Shown here: positions 21,150-28,328 of the stretch, in pieces
Numbering within the stretch: the stretch's first letter is position 1
Layout: every line of letters starts with the position of its first letter
Assembly (NCBI RefSeq): GCF_020858115.1
Contig: NZ_JACYMM010000007.1
Span: 248,901-312,900 of the forward strand
Source: Janthinobacterium sp. FW305-129
GTDB lineage: Bacteria; Pseudomonadota; Gammaproteobacteria; Burkholderiales; Burkholderiaceae_D
DNA length: 64,000 nucleotides
Reading direction: 5' to 3'
Position numbers and translations under genes: made by a program
The notes under the pieces: generated by a model
The model's input: the letters and a program-made list of their open reading frames with translations, nothing else
Told to the model about the DNA's origin: nothing
Databases searched by the model: none

Positions 21150-21511
21150 GCGGCCGCTTGAAGGTGCTGGCGCGCCAGGCAGTCGCGGATTTCCGCGTCG
21201 ATGTCGGCCAATTGCGCATCGAGCTGGCGCAGGCGGGCGATATCCTGCCGCACTTGCGCGCGCTTGGCGCTGATGTGCTGCGACAGGGCGGCCCAGTCGG
21301 TCTCGTCGCCGGCCAGCAGGGGCAGCAGTTCGGCCAGGCGGAAGCCCAGCGCCTGCGCCTGGCGTATCAGTTTGACTTGCGCCAGGTCCTGCTGCGTGTA
21401 GACGCGGTAGGCGCCGGAGCGGCGCACGTCGCCCAGCAAGCCCAGCGCCTCATAGTGGCGCAGGGCCTTGGGCGAGGTGCCCGCCAGGCGGGCGATTTCT
21501 CCGATGTACAT
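21146..21511 (-). CDS. MerR-family transcriptional regulator
   Basis: A 121-residue regulator with a canonical N-terminal winged helix (YIGEIARLAGTSPKALRHYEALGLL then RSGAYRVYTQQDLAQVKLI). A dimerisation coiled coil (about 80-115) forms the rest. It is shorter than metal-sensing members and has a single cysteine, so it is neither SoxR (no CxCxxC cluster) nor a typical metal sensor. The signal is probably a small organic or oxidant molecule. It is encoded directly upstream of, and in line with, the quinone-reductase-like gene it presumably controls. Confidence 0.9.
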   Translation of the reverse strand: MYIGEIARLAGTSPKALRHYEALGLLGDVRRSGAYRVYTQQDLAQVKLIRQAQALGFRLAELLPLLAGDETDWAALSQHISAKRAQVRQDIARLRQLDAQLADIDAEIRDCLARQHLQAAA

Positions 21512-21580
21512 GGGTGATCCTTTCTCAAGCGTGAGCGAATCTTACCGCAAGGCAGCAGCGCCCAGGCGGCCCAGGCACCT

Positions 21581-22018
21581 TCAGGCCCGGCGCGGCGGGA
21601 TTTTCTTCGCCGTGCACTCGGCGCAGGTGCCGTACAGCGACAGCGCGTGCTCGTGCAGCACGAAACCCCGCTCGGCGGCGATCTCGTTCTGGCGCAGCTC
21701 GATGCCTTCGTCGACGAATTCATCGACCTTGCCGCAGCCCGTGCAGACCAGGTGGTCGTGGTGCTGGCCTTCGTTCAGCTCGAAGACGGCATGGCCCGAT
21801 TCGAAGTGCCGGCGAAACAGAATGCCCGCTTCGGCAAACTGCATCAGCACGCGGTAGATGGTGGCCAGGCCCACGTCGATCTTTTCAGCCAGCAAGAGTT
21901 TATACACGTCGTCCGCACTCAGGTGCTTGATGCCGCCTTCTTGAAACAGCTGCAGAATCCGTAAGCGGGGGATGGTCACTTTCAAGCCCGATTCACGCAG
22001 TTCCCTCAATATATCCAT
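21581..22018 (-). CDS. fur: Ferric uptake regulator Fur
   Basis: An iron-sensing repressor of about 145 residues. It has a winged helix (GLKVTIPRLRILQLF, then DVGLATIYRVLMQFAEAGIL) and a dimer domain with the histidine-rich metal site HHDHLVCTGCGK. A second CxxC (CAEC) lies near the end, as expected for a structural zinc. I prefer the ATG at 22018 because AAAGGA lies nine bases upstream; the ATG at 22027 abuts that site with no spacing. A Fur box about 60 bases upstream indicates autoregulation. The same window contains three other Fur-like sites at iron and heme genes. Confidence 0.95.
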   Translation of the reverse strand: MDILRELRESGLKVTIPRLRILQLFQEGGIKHLSADDVYKLLLAEKIDVGLATIYRVLMQFAEAGILFRRHFESGHAVFELNEGQHHDHLVCTGCGKVDEFVDEGIELRQNEIAAERGFVLHEHALSLYGTCAECTAKKIPPRRA

Positions 22019-22078
22019 GTCTCCCATTCCTTTTATTATCGCCTGAGCGAGCGCTTAAGCGTGAACCTGCATTATATC

Positions 22079-22097
22079 GCAAATGATAATCATTACC
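22079..22097 (-). promoter_or_regulatory. Fur box upstream of fur
   Basis: GCAAATGATAATCATTACC contains AATGATAATCATTA, very close to the 19-base Fur consensus. It lies 61-79 bases before the fur start, between fur and the divergent LysR gene. It is best explained as autoregulation. Confidence 0.85.
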
Positions 22098-22269
22098 ATT
22101 CTCATGTGCGTGCAGGAGTTAGTATGCTGCGCGGGCCGGCGGCAATCCAGTGACATCGGCGCAAGTGGCGATTGCGTGGCGGACAACTTCTGCCTGCGTT
22201 GTCGTTAACGATGGAAAAATGGCGCCGGGATCGATACACTGTCCAGCAGGCAATAACAATGGAGGGGCC

Positions 22270-23166
22270 ATGGACCGATTCGATGCGATGCGCATCTTTA
22301 CGCGCATCGTCGAGCTGCGCAGTTTCACGCAGGCGGCGCATGACCTTGGCTATCCGAAGGCGACCGTCACGCATGCGATCAAGCAGCTCGAAGCGCGGTT
22401 GCGCGTGCGCCTGCTGCAGCGGACCACGCGGCAAGTGACGCCCACGCCCGATGGCGAGGCGTATTACCAGCGCTGCGCGCGCCTGCTGGCCGACCTGGAA
22501 GAAACGGAAGCCGTGTTCAGTTCGGCGGCGCAGCAGCCGGCCGGCAAGCTGCGCATCGACCTGCACGCGACCCTGGCCATGCATTTCGTCATGCCCGTGC
22601 TGGACCGGTTCTGCGCCCGCTACCCGCTGATCGAACTGGAAATCGGCATGGGCGACCGCCTCGTCGACCTGGTGCGCGAAGGCGTCGATTGCGTGCTGCG
22701 CGTGGGAGAGCCCGGCGACTCGTCCATGGTGGCGCGCCGGGTCGCGCTGCTGGAGCAAATGACGTGCGCCAGCCCCGCCTACCTGGCCGCGCACGGCACG
22801 CCCGAGAATCTGGCGCAGCTGGCGGGCCACCGCGCCGTGAATTTCTTTTCCGCCCGGACGGGCAAGGTCTGGCCCTTCGATTTCAAGGTGGACGGCCAGC
22901 GCCACAGCGTGGCCTTGCCGGGCACCGTGTCCGTCAATAATGCGGACGCGTATCACGCCTGCTGCCGCGCGGGCCTGGGCTTGATCCAGGCGCCCCGCTA
23001 CCACCTGGAACGGGCGCTGGCGGCCGGCGAACTGGTGGAAGTACTGGCGCACCTGCGGCCCGACCCCTTGCCCGTGTCCGTGCTGTATCCCCATCACCGG
23101 CAATTGTCGCCGCGCGTGCGCGTGTTTGCCGACTGGGTCGCCGGCCTGTTTGCCGAGGCGGCTTGA
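22270..23166 (+). CDS. LysR-family transcriptional regulator
   Basis: A 298-residue regulator with an N-terminal helix-turn-helix (MDRFDAMRIFTRIVELRSFTQAAHDLGYPKATVTHAIKQLE-type, residues 1-60). A LysR substrate-binding domain (about 90-290) follows. The start is the ATG at 22270 behind a strong GGAGGGG site; upstream in-frame codons have no support. It is divergent from fur and followed by ompW. Nothing in the sequence names its effector. It is of the AaeR/DsdC-like common class with many paralogues in such genomes. Confidence 0.92.
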   Translation: MDRFDAMRIFTRIVELRSFTQAAHDLGYPKATVTHAIKQLEARLRVRLLQRTTRQVTPTPDGEAYYQRCARLLADLEETEAVFSSAAQQPAGKLRIDLHATLAMHFVMPVLDRFCARYPLIELEIGMGDRLVDLVREGVDCVLRVGEPGDSSMVARRVALLEQMTCASPAYLAAHGTPENLAQLAGHRAVNFFSARTGKVWPFDFKVDGQRHSVALPGTVSVNNADAYHACCRAGLGLIQAPRYHLERALAAGELVEVLAHLRPDPLPVSVLYPHHRQLSPRVRVFADWVAGLFAEAA

Positions 23167-23236
23167 TTTTGCAATGCCGCATTTTCTTGACCTGGGCAAA
23201 GAAAAAAATCCCTCTTTTGATGCCATCTAGCACTAT

Positions 23237-23250
23237 TTGATGTGGATCAA
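23237..23250 (+). promoter_or_regulatory. FNR/ANR-type site upstream of ompW
   Basis: TTGATGTGGATCAA is a perfect match to TTGAT-N4-ATCAA. It sits 66 bases before the ompW start, a typical position for an activator of a promoter about 25-30 bases ahead of the gene. E. coli ompW is known to be FNR-regulated, which supports the reading. Confidence 0.85.
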
Positions 23251-23315
23251 AGTTTTTGTTGCACTGCACTCTTAGACTTCGCAGCGTTACTTAACGACAA
23301 AAAGAGGGAACTAGA

Positions 23316-23930
23316 ATGAAGAAGTCCGCAACTGCAGCAGCAATCGTTTTGGCCGCCATCGGCGCATTCGCCGGCAATGCAATGGCGCAGGAAAGCCCAT
23401 GGCTGGTGCGTGCGCGTGCCGTGCATATCGATCCGGCCGATAAGTCTACCCCTGTTGGTGGTACCGGCGCATCCGACCGCTTGACGGTCAGCAGCAAGAC
23501 GATTCCTGAAATCGATATTTCGTATTTCTTTACCCCCAACATCGCTGCCGAGCTGATCCTGACCTACCCGCAAAAGCATGACGTCAAGCTCGATGGCGGC
23601 AAGGCCGGTACCTTCAAGCACCTGCCGCCGACCCTGTCGCTGCAATACCACTTCATGCCTGAAAAACAGTTCAGCCCTTACGTGGGTGCTGGCGTGAACT
23701 ACACGAATATCTCGGATGTCAAAATTCCTGGCCTGCGTCTGGAACACGACAGCTGGGGCTTCGCGCTGCAAGCCGGTGTCGACTACAAGCTGGACAAAAA
23801 CTGGTCCTTGAACTTCGACATCAAGAAAGTGCAGATCCGCAGCGACGTGCTGACTGCTGCTGGCGCCAAGATCAGCGAAGTCAAGATCGATCCTATCCTG
23901 ATCGGCGTCGGCGTCGGCTACCGCTTCTAA
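23316..23930 (+). CDS. ompW: OmpW-family outer membrane protein
   Basis: A 204-residue small eight-stranded barrel. It has a clear signal peptide (about 1-24, ending AMAQES), the LVRARAVHIDPADKS N-terminal motif of OmpW, and a final YRF with C-terminal phenylalanine for BAM assembly. OmpW forms a narrow hydrophobic channel and is commonly induced without oxygen. The FNR-type site upstream fits that. A strong terminator follows at once, so it is monocistronic. Confidence 0.95.
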   Translation: MKKSATAAAIVLAAIGAFAGNAMAQESPWLVRARAVHIDPADKSTPVGGTGASDRLTVSSKTIPEIDISYFFTPNIAAELILTYPQKHDVKLDGGKAGTFKHLPPTLSLQYHFMPEKQFSPYVGAGVNYTNISDVKIPGLRLEHDSWGFALQAGVDYKLDKNWSLNFDIKKVQIRSDVLTAAGAKISEVKIDPILIGVGVGYRF

Positions 23931-23966
23931 GCATGGCATGACAGCGTCCGCACGGCGCGGACAATA

Positions 23967-23994
23967 AAAAAGGACGGCCTTGGCCGTCCTTTTT
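23967..23994 (+). terminator. Intrinsic terminator after ompW
   Basis: AAGGACGGCC and GGCCGTCCTT form a perfect stem around a two-base TT loop with A and T runs on both sides. It is usable for ompW and also for the convergent metQ transcript. Confidence 0.92.
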
Positions 23995-24012
23995 ACGTTT
24001 GGTGCACGCCGT

Positions 24013-24840
24013 TTATTTTTTCAGCGTCTTTTCCAGCGCCAGCTGGTAGTCCGTCTTTTCGTAGCCGGCCAGGTATTTGTTCGTCGCGTCGAGGAAGGCG
24101 CGCGAGCGGTAGGCCGCTTCCAGGTCCTTCACCCATGGCTTGGCCTTGTCGGCCGTGCGGATGGCGACCAGGTTGATGTAGCTGTCCGAGATCTTTTCCA
24201 CGCTAAGGGCCGACGTCAGCTTCATGCCGGCGGCCAGCGCGAAGTTACCGTTCACAAAGGCGTAGTCGGCGTCCGCCAGCGAACGTGGCAGCTGCGCCGC
24301 TTCCAGCGGCACCAGTTTCAGTTTTTTTGGATTTTCCAGCACGTCGCGCTCGGACGCGCGCAGCGGATCGACGTTCGGTTTCAGCTTGATCCAGCCCATC
24401 TTGGCCAGCATCACCAGCGCGCGCGCCTGGTTGGTCGGGTCGTTCGGCATGGTGATGGTGGCGCCGTTCTTGACTTCCGCCAGGGTTTTCTGCTTGCCGC
24501 CGTACAGGCCGATCGGCATGGTCGGCACGGTGATCAATGCGCTCAATGGCAGCTTGTTATCGGTGGCGAACTTGGTCAGATACACGATGTGCTGGAACAC
24601 GTTGGCGTCCAGCGAGCCTTCGGCCAGCGCGTAGTTCGGCTGCACGTAGTCGTTGAATTCGACGATCTTGACCTTGTAGCCCTGTTTTTCCAGGATGGGC
24701 TTGATGCCCAGCTTCAGCTGGTCCGAATACGGGCCGGAGCTGGTGCCGATGACGATTTCCTTCGGGTCCCTGGCGTGGGCGGCGGTGGCGAGGGTCAGGC
24801 TGGCGGCGGCCAGCAGCAGGGTGCGGCGAATGTGGTTCAT
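24013..24840 (-). CDS. metQ: MetQ/NlpA-family substrate-binding protein
   Basis: A 275-residue periplasmic binding protein of the NlpA/MetQ family. It has the KEIVIGTSSGPYSDQLKLGIKPILEKQGYKV start of the mature chain, the typical EFNDYVQPNYALAEGSLDANVFQH block and MPNDPTNQARAL. The signal peptide (about 1-23) ends in TAAHARD with no lipobox cysteine, unlike many MetQ lipoproteins, so it should be freely periplasmic. It is the last gene of a metN-metI-metQ order. L- or D-methionine is the usual ligand; other sulfur compounds are possible. Confidence 0.9.
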   Translation of the reverse strand: MNHIRRTLLLAAASLTLATAAHARDPKEIVIGTSSGPYSDQLKLGIKPILEKQGYKVKIVEFNDYVQPNYALAEGSLDANVFQHIVYLTKFATDNKLPLSALITVPTMPIGLYGGKQKTLAEVKNGATITMPNDPTNQARALVMLAKMGWIKLKPNVDPLRASERDVLENPKKLKLVPLEAAQLPRSLADADYAFVNGNFALAAGMKLTSALSVEKISDSYINLVAIRTADKAKPWVKDLEAAYRSRAFLDATNKYLAGYEKTDYQLALEKTLKK

Positions 24841-24865
24841 GTAGGTCCTTGTTTCTGAATATAAA

Positions 24866-25540
24866 TTAACGTTTGTCGAGGCGCTTGGCGATGCGCGTGC
24901 CGGCGAACTGGATGGTTTGCACCAGCACGATCAGGATGGCGACGGTGGCGACCATGATGTCCGTCTCGAAGCGGTAGTAGCCGTAGCGGATGGCCAGGTC
25001 GCCGATGCCGCCGCCGCCCACCACGCCGGCCACGGCCGAATACGACAGGAAGCTGATCGACAGCACGGTCAGGGCCAGCACCAGGCCGGAGCGCGCTTCC
25101 ACCAGCAGCACGCGGAAGATGATCTGCATTTCCGAGGCGCCCATGGCGTGCGCCGCCTCGATCACGCCGCGCGGCACTTCGCGCAGGTTCTGTTCCACCA
25201 GGCGCGCCAGGTAGGGAATGGCGGCGAACGACAGCGGCACGCTGGCGGCCAGCGGGCCGATCGAGGTGCCGGCGATGATGCGCGTAAACGGCGTCAGGGC
25301 GACCAGCAGGATGATGAAGGGGAAGCTGCGCACGGTATTCACCAGCCAGCCGAGGATCGTCGACAGCGGACGGTTTTCCAGCGACTGGCCTTCCGAGACG
25401 AGGAACAGCAAAATGCCCAGCGGGCCGCCGATCAGGATGGCGGCCGTCAAGCCGATGCCCAGCATGGTCATGGTCTGGCCCAGCGCCACCCAGATTTCCG
25501 GCAGCAGGTTGATGACGTTATTGATCGATTCTTCAAACAT
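24866..25540 (-). CDS. metI: MetI-type ABC transporter permease
   Basis: A 224-residue inner-membrane protein with five or six hydrophobic helices. The EAA-like loop is EVPRGVIEAAHAMGASEMQIIFRVLL, which contacts the ATPase. The start is the ATG at 25540 with AAGGA nine bases upstream; it overlaps the end of metN by eight bases. A longer in-frame start inside metN is not supported. Paired with MetN and MetQ it forms a methionine-type importer. Confidence 0.93.
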   Translation of the reverse strand: MFEESINNVINLLPEIWVALGQTMTMLGIGLTAAILIGGPLGILLFLVSEGQSLENRPLSTILGWLVNTVRSFPFIILLVALTPFTRIIAGTSIGPLAASVPLSFAAIPYLARLVEQNLREVPRGVIEAAHAMGASEMQIIFRVLLVEARSGLVLALTVLSISFLSYSAVAGVVGGGGIGDLAIRYGYYRFETDIMVATVAILIVLVQTIQFAGTRIAKRLDKR

Positions 25541-26342
25541 GTGATGCATCCTTCCATGCGGTGGCTTCAAACGCCTCGGTGCCGTAGTAAGCCAGCTCGC
25601 GTCCCAGCGCCGTCTTGCGCGGGGTGGCTGTGTCGCTCAGGTCAAATTGTTCGGCGATGGCGCCGTTTTCCACGACGGCGACCCGGTTGCAGATGGCACC
25701 GAGCACCGACAGCTCATGGCTGACGATGACGATGGTCACGCCGAGGCGCGCATTGATGTCGCGCAAGGTGTCGAGCAGGGCGCGCGTCGTTTCCGCGTCC
25801 AGCGCGGACGTCGGCTCGTCGCACAGCAGCACGTCCGGGTGGCTGGCCAGGGCGCGGGCAATCGCCACGCGCTGCTTCTGCCCGCCGGACAATTGCGCCG
25901 GATAGCTGTGCAGCTTGTCGGACAGGCCGACGAGCGCCAGGCATTCCTCGACGCGGGCGGCGATCTGCTCGCCCTTGGTCGTGCCATGGATTTTCAGGGG
26001 GAAGGCGACGTTGTCGAACACGCTGGCGTTTTGCAGCAGATTGAATTGCTGGAAAATCATGCCGATGTTCTGGCGCGCGTCGCGCAGTTCGCTCTTGCCC
26101 AGGCGCGTCAGTTCGCGTCCGGCCACGGTAATGGTGCCGCTGTCGGGGCGCTCGAGCAGGTTAATCAGGCGCAGCAAGGTCGATTTGCCGGCGCCGCTCT
26201 TGCCGATCAGGCCGAAAATATCACCGGGATAGACTTCCAGCGTGACCGATTTGACCGCGTGGAATTGTTCGCCCTTGGGCAGCGCGAAGGTCTTGTTCGC
26301 GCCATCGATGCGAATCACCGGCGTACGGTGTGGTGTGGTCAT
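25533..26342 (-). CDS. metN: MetN-type ABC transporter ATP-binding protein
   Basis: A 269-residue ATPase. Walker A is GKSGAGKS, the signature LSGGQKQRVAIARAL and Walker B VLLCDEPTSALD. Family-typical MetN proteins have about 340 residues with a C-terminal NIL domain that binds methionine and inhibits transport. This one ends soon after the ATPase core, so that feedback domain is missing. It is the first gene of the operon. I see no SAM riboswitch or Met box in the 185 bases upstream. Confidence 0.9.
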   Translation of the reverse strand: MTTPHRTPVIRIDGANKTFALPKGEQFHAVKSVTLEVYPGDIFGLIGKSGAGKSTLLRLINLLERPDSGTITVAGRELTRLGKSELRDARQNIGMIFQQFNLLQNASVFDNVAFPLKIHGTTKGEQIAARVEECLALVGLSDKLHSYPAQLSGGQKQRVAIARALASHPDVLLCDEPTSALDAETTRALLDTLRDINARLGVTIVIVSHELSVLGAICNRVAVVENGAIAEQFDLSDTATPRKTALGRELAYYGTEAFEATAWKDASHV

Positions 26343-26527
26343 GCAGTGTTTCCTTTTTTATTGGACCGTGACAGGCTTGTTTGCAGGGGCCAAATCGCCC
26401 AGCCTGCTACGTCGGTTGCGTAGTATACCTCCGATCGTGTTATTACTCCTACGACAGAATCTTGCTTTGAATATGCAAATAATGTCTATATGGGTGTTTG
26501 GCGAGAGTAAACGCGGTTTTTTCGTGT

Positions 26528-27673
26528 TCAGCCGATGGAAAATTCGACGGGAATCGATAATTCCAGCGGGTCCGGCCGTTCCTTGGGAATGCGCGGCAGT
26601 GGCGCCGCCCGTTGCAAAGTGTCGAGCGCGGCCTGATCCAGCGCCGGGGAACCGGAACTGCGCTCGATGGCGGCCGCCAGCACCTGGCCATCGCGGTCGA
26701 TGCGGCAGCGCAGATACACTACGCCCTGTTCCTGCTTCGCGCGCGACGCCGTCGGATAGCGGCGGAAGCGCTCCATGCGCGCCAAAACCTTGCCTTCCCA
26801 GCTCGATACGCCGCTGCGCAGCTCCTGTGGCGCGGGCGGCAGGGCAGGCGAGGGCGGCGCCGCCGCGACGGACGCCGTGGCCACCGGCGCCGGTGTCACG
26901 GGGGCAGGACGCACGTCGGCGACGGCCGCGATGGCCTCGGCTTGCGGCGGCATGGGCGCGGCATCCGGCTGCGGCAGCACGAATTGTTTGATTGCCGGCA
27001 CTGCCTTTTTGGCAATGGCGCGCGATGGCGCGGCGGCCGCGCTGACCTGTTCAGCAAGATTCTGCTCCAAAGGGCGGGGCGGGGCGGCGGCAGGCAGGAA
27101 CAGCAGCATGGCCGGCTGGGTGGAGTCGGGCGCGATGGCCAGCACGGGCGCCGCTGGCGCGCGGTGGTACACGGCCCATCCCAGCAGGGCGCCATGCATG
27201 GCGAAGACCGTGGCGATGGTCAGCGGCTTGTGCCAGTCCGGCGGCGGCGTCTTTTCTGGCGCCGGCGCCGGCCCCTCCGGGCGGCGCAGCAGGTAAATGA
27301 TGACGGCAATTTCCAGCGTTGCCACGAGGACGATGACCCACCACGGCGGATGGCCGAGGCACATGGCGACAAAGCCGATGGCCATGCCCAGGCAAGCGAG
27401 GATCTTGCCGCGGCGCGACACGGCGCGGTGTTCGCGCCACTGGCGCAGCGGCGCGCCAAAGCGCGGATGGTGCAGCAGCCAGTGTTCCAGGCGCGGCGAG
27501 GCGCGGCTGAAGCAGGCCAGCGCCAGGATCAGGAAGATCGTCGTCGGCATGACGGGCAGCAGGGCGCCGATCACGCCCAGTGCCACCATCAGCATGCCGG
27601 CCGCCGTCCAGGCCCAGCGGCGCAGCCGTGCCGTGTGCGCTTCCGCGCTTGCCCGGGTCACTGGTTCCTCCAT
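26528..27673 (-). CDS. DUF454 (YbaN-like) / TonB C-terminal domain fusion protein
   Basis: A 381-residue fusion. Residues about 20-130 form a DUF454 inner-membrane module, with helices around MLMVALGVIGALLP and the diagnostic PTTIFLILALACFSRASPR followed by HHPRFGAPLRQW. A further helix (about 160-178) precedes a periplasmic proline/alanine-rich linker. Residues about 290-381 are a TonB C-terminal domain (RYPTASRAKQEQGVVYLRCRIDRDGQV...). TonB energises outer-membrane receptors, so this looks like a dedicated energiser of the adjacent heme receptor, comparable to HasB. The ATG at 27673 overlaps the heme oxygenase stop (TGATG). Confidence 0.88.
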   Translation of the reverse strand: MEEPVTRASAEAHTARLRRWAWTAAGMLMVALGVIGALLPVMPTTIFLILALACFSRASPRLEHWLLHHPRFGAPLRQWREHRAVSRRGKILACLGMAIGFVAMCLGHPPWWVIVLVATLEIAVIIYLLRRPEGPAPAPEKTPPPDWHKPLTIATVFAMHGALLGWAVYHRAPAAPVLAIAPDSTQPAMLLFLPAAAPPRPLEQNLAEQVSAAAAPSRAIAKKAVPAIKQFVLPQPDAAPMPPQAEAIAAVADVRPAPVTPAPVATASVAAAPPSPALPPAPQELRSGVSSWEGKVLARMERFRRYPTASRAKQEQGVVYLRCRIDRDGQVLAAAIERSSGSPALDQAALDTLQRAAPLPRIPKERPDPLELSIPVEFSIG

Positions 27674-28293
27674 CAGGCGCAAGCCTCTACATGGCCGTGC
27701 ATGCGCAAAAAGGCGGCGCGCGCGCCGTCGATCACGCGCGCTTCGCCGGCGTCATCGAGGGCGGCCGTATCGAGCACCGACGTAAACTCGCGCCAGTGGC
27801 GCGCGCGCCCGTCCGGGTGGCCGGCCAGGTGGCGCGCGCCGTGGTGTTCATCGAGGCCGATCTTGCCGGCCAGTTTATACAGGATGGCCGCGCCCAGCTT
27901 CGAGCCTTCGCTCACGTACAGCCAGCCCAGCGCCGTGGCCAGGTCCAGCTGCGCGTCGAACGGCGGCGTGGCCGCATCGGCCGGCAGGGCGGTGCCCAGG
28001 TCGCGCAGGTCGGCCGCGATGCTGGCGTAGCGGCGGCGCTGTTCCAGGTCCGGCAGCAGGGCGGCCAGCTGCGCGTTGTCGTACAGCGCGTCGACGTCGC
28101 GCAGGAACGCGTACTGCGCCTGCAGGAAGCGCGCGTAATTGTCGCGGCTGGAAAACGGCGCGCTGGCCATGATGCGCTGGTCCAGCAATTCGTGGGTGGC
28201 CATGGTGTCGGCTTTCAGGCGCTGGCTGCGGGTCGGGGCCGCGTTAATCGGAACGGCGTTCAAGGTGCTGGTGGTGTCGCTTGCTGCATGCAT
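27673..28293 (-). CDS. hemO: Biliverdin-producing heme oxygenase
   Basis: A 206-residue cytoplasmic enzyme that cleaves heme to biliverdin, CO and iron. The proximal heme-ligand region is ATHELLDQRIM. The mid part DLATALGWLYVSEGSKLGAAILYKL corresponds to the distal helix with the GSxLG motif of HemO/BphO. It lies 35 bases after the TonB receptor gene and overlaps the DUF454-TonB gene. Together these show a route from outer-membrane heme uptake to iron release. No cytoplasmic heme ABC importer genes are in view. Confidence 0.92.
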   Translation of the reverse strand: MHAASDTTSTLNAVPINAAPTRSQRLKADTMATHELLDQRIMASAPFSSRDNYARFLQAQYAFLRDVDALYDNAQLAALLPDLEQRRRYASIAADLRDLGTALPADAATPPFDAQLDLATALGWLYVSEGSKLGAAILYKLAGKIGLDEHHGARHLAGHPDGRARHWREFTSVLDTAALDDAGEARVIDGARAAFLRMHGHVEACA

Positions 28294-28328
28294 GGAATAT
28301 CTGCTCTCTATTATAAGGATGAATCAAA

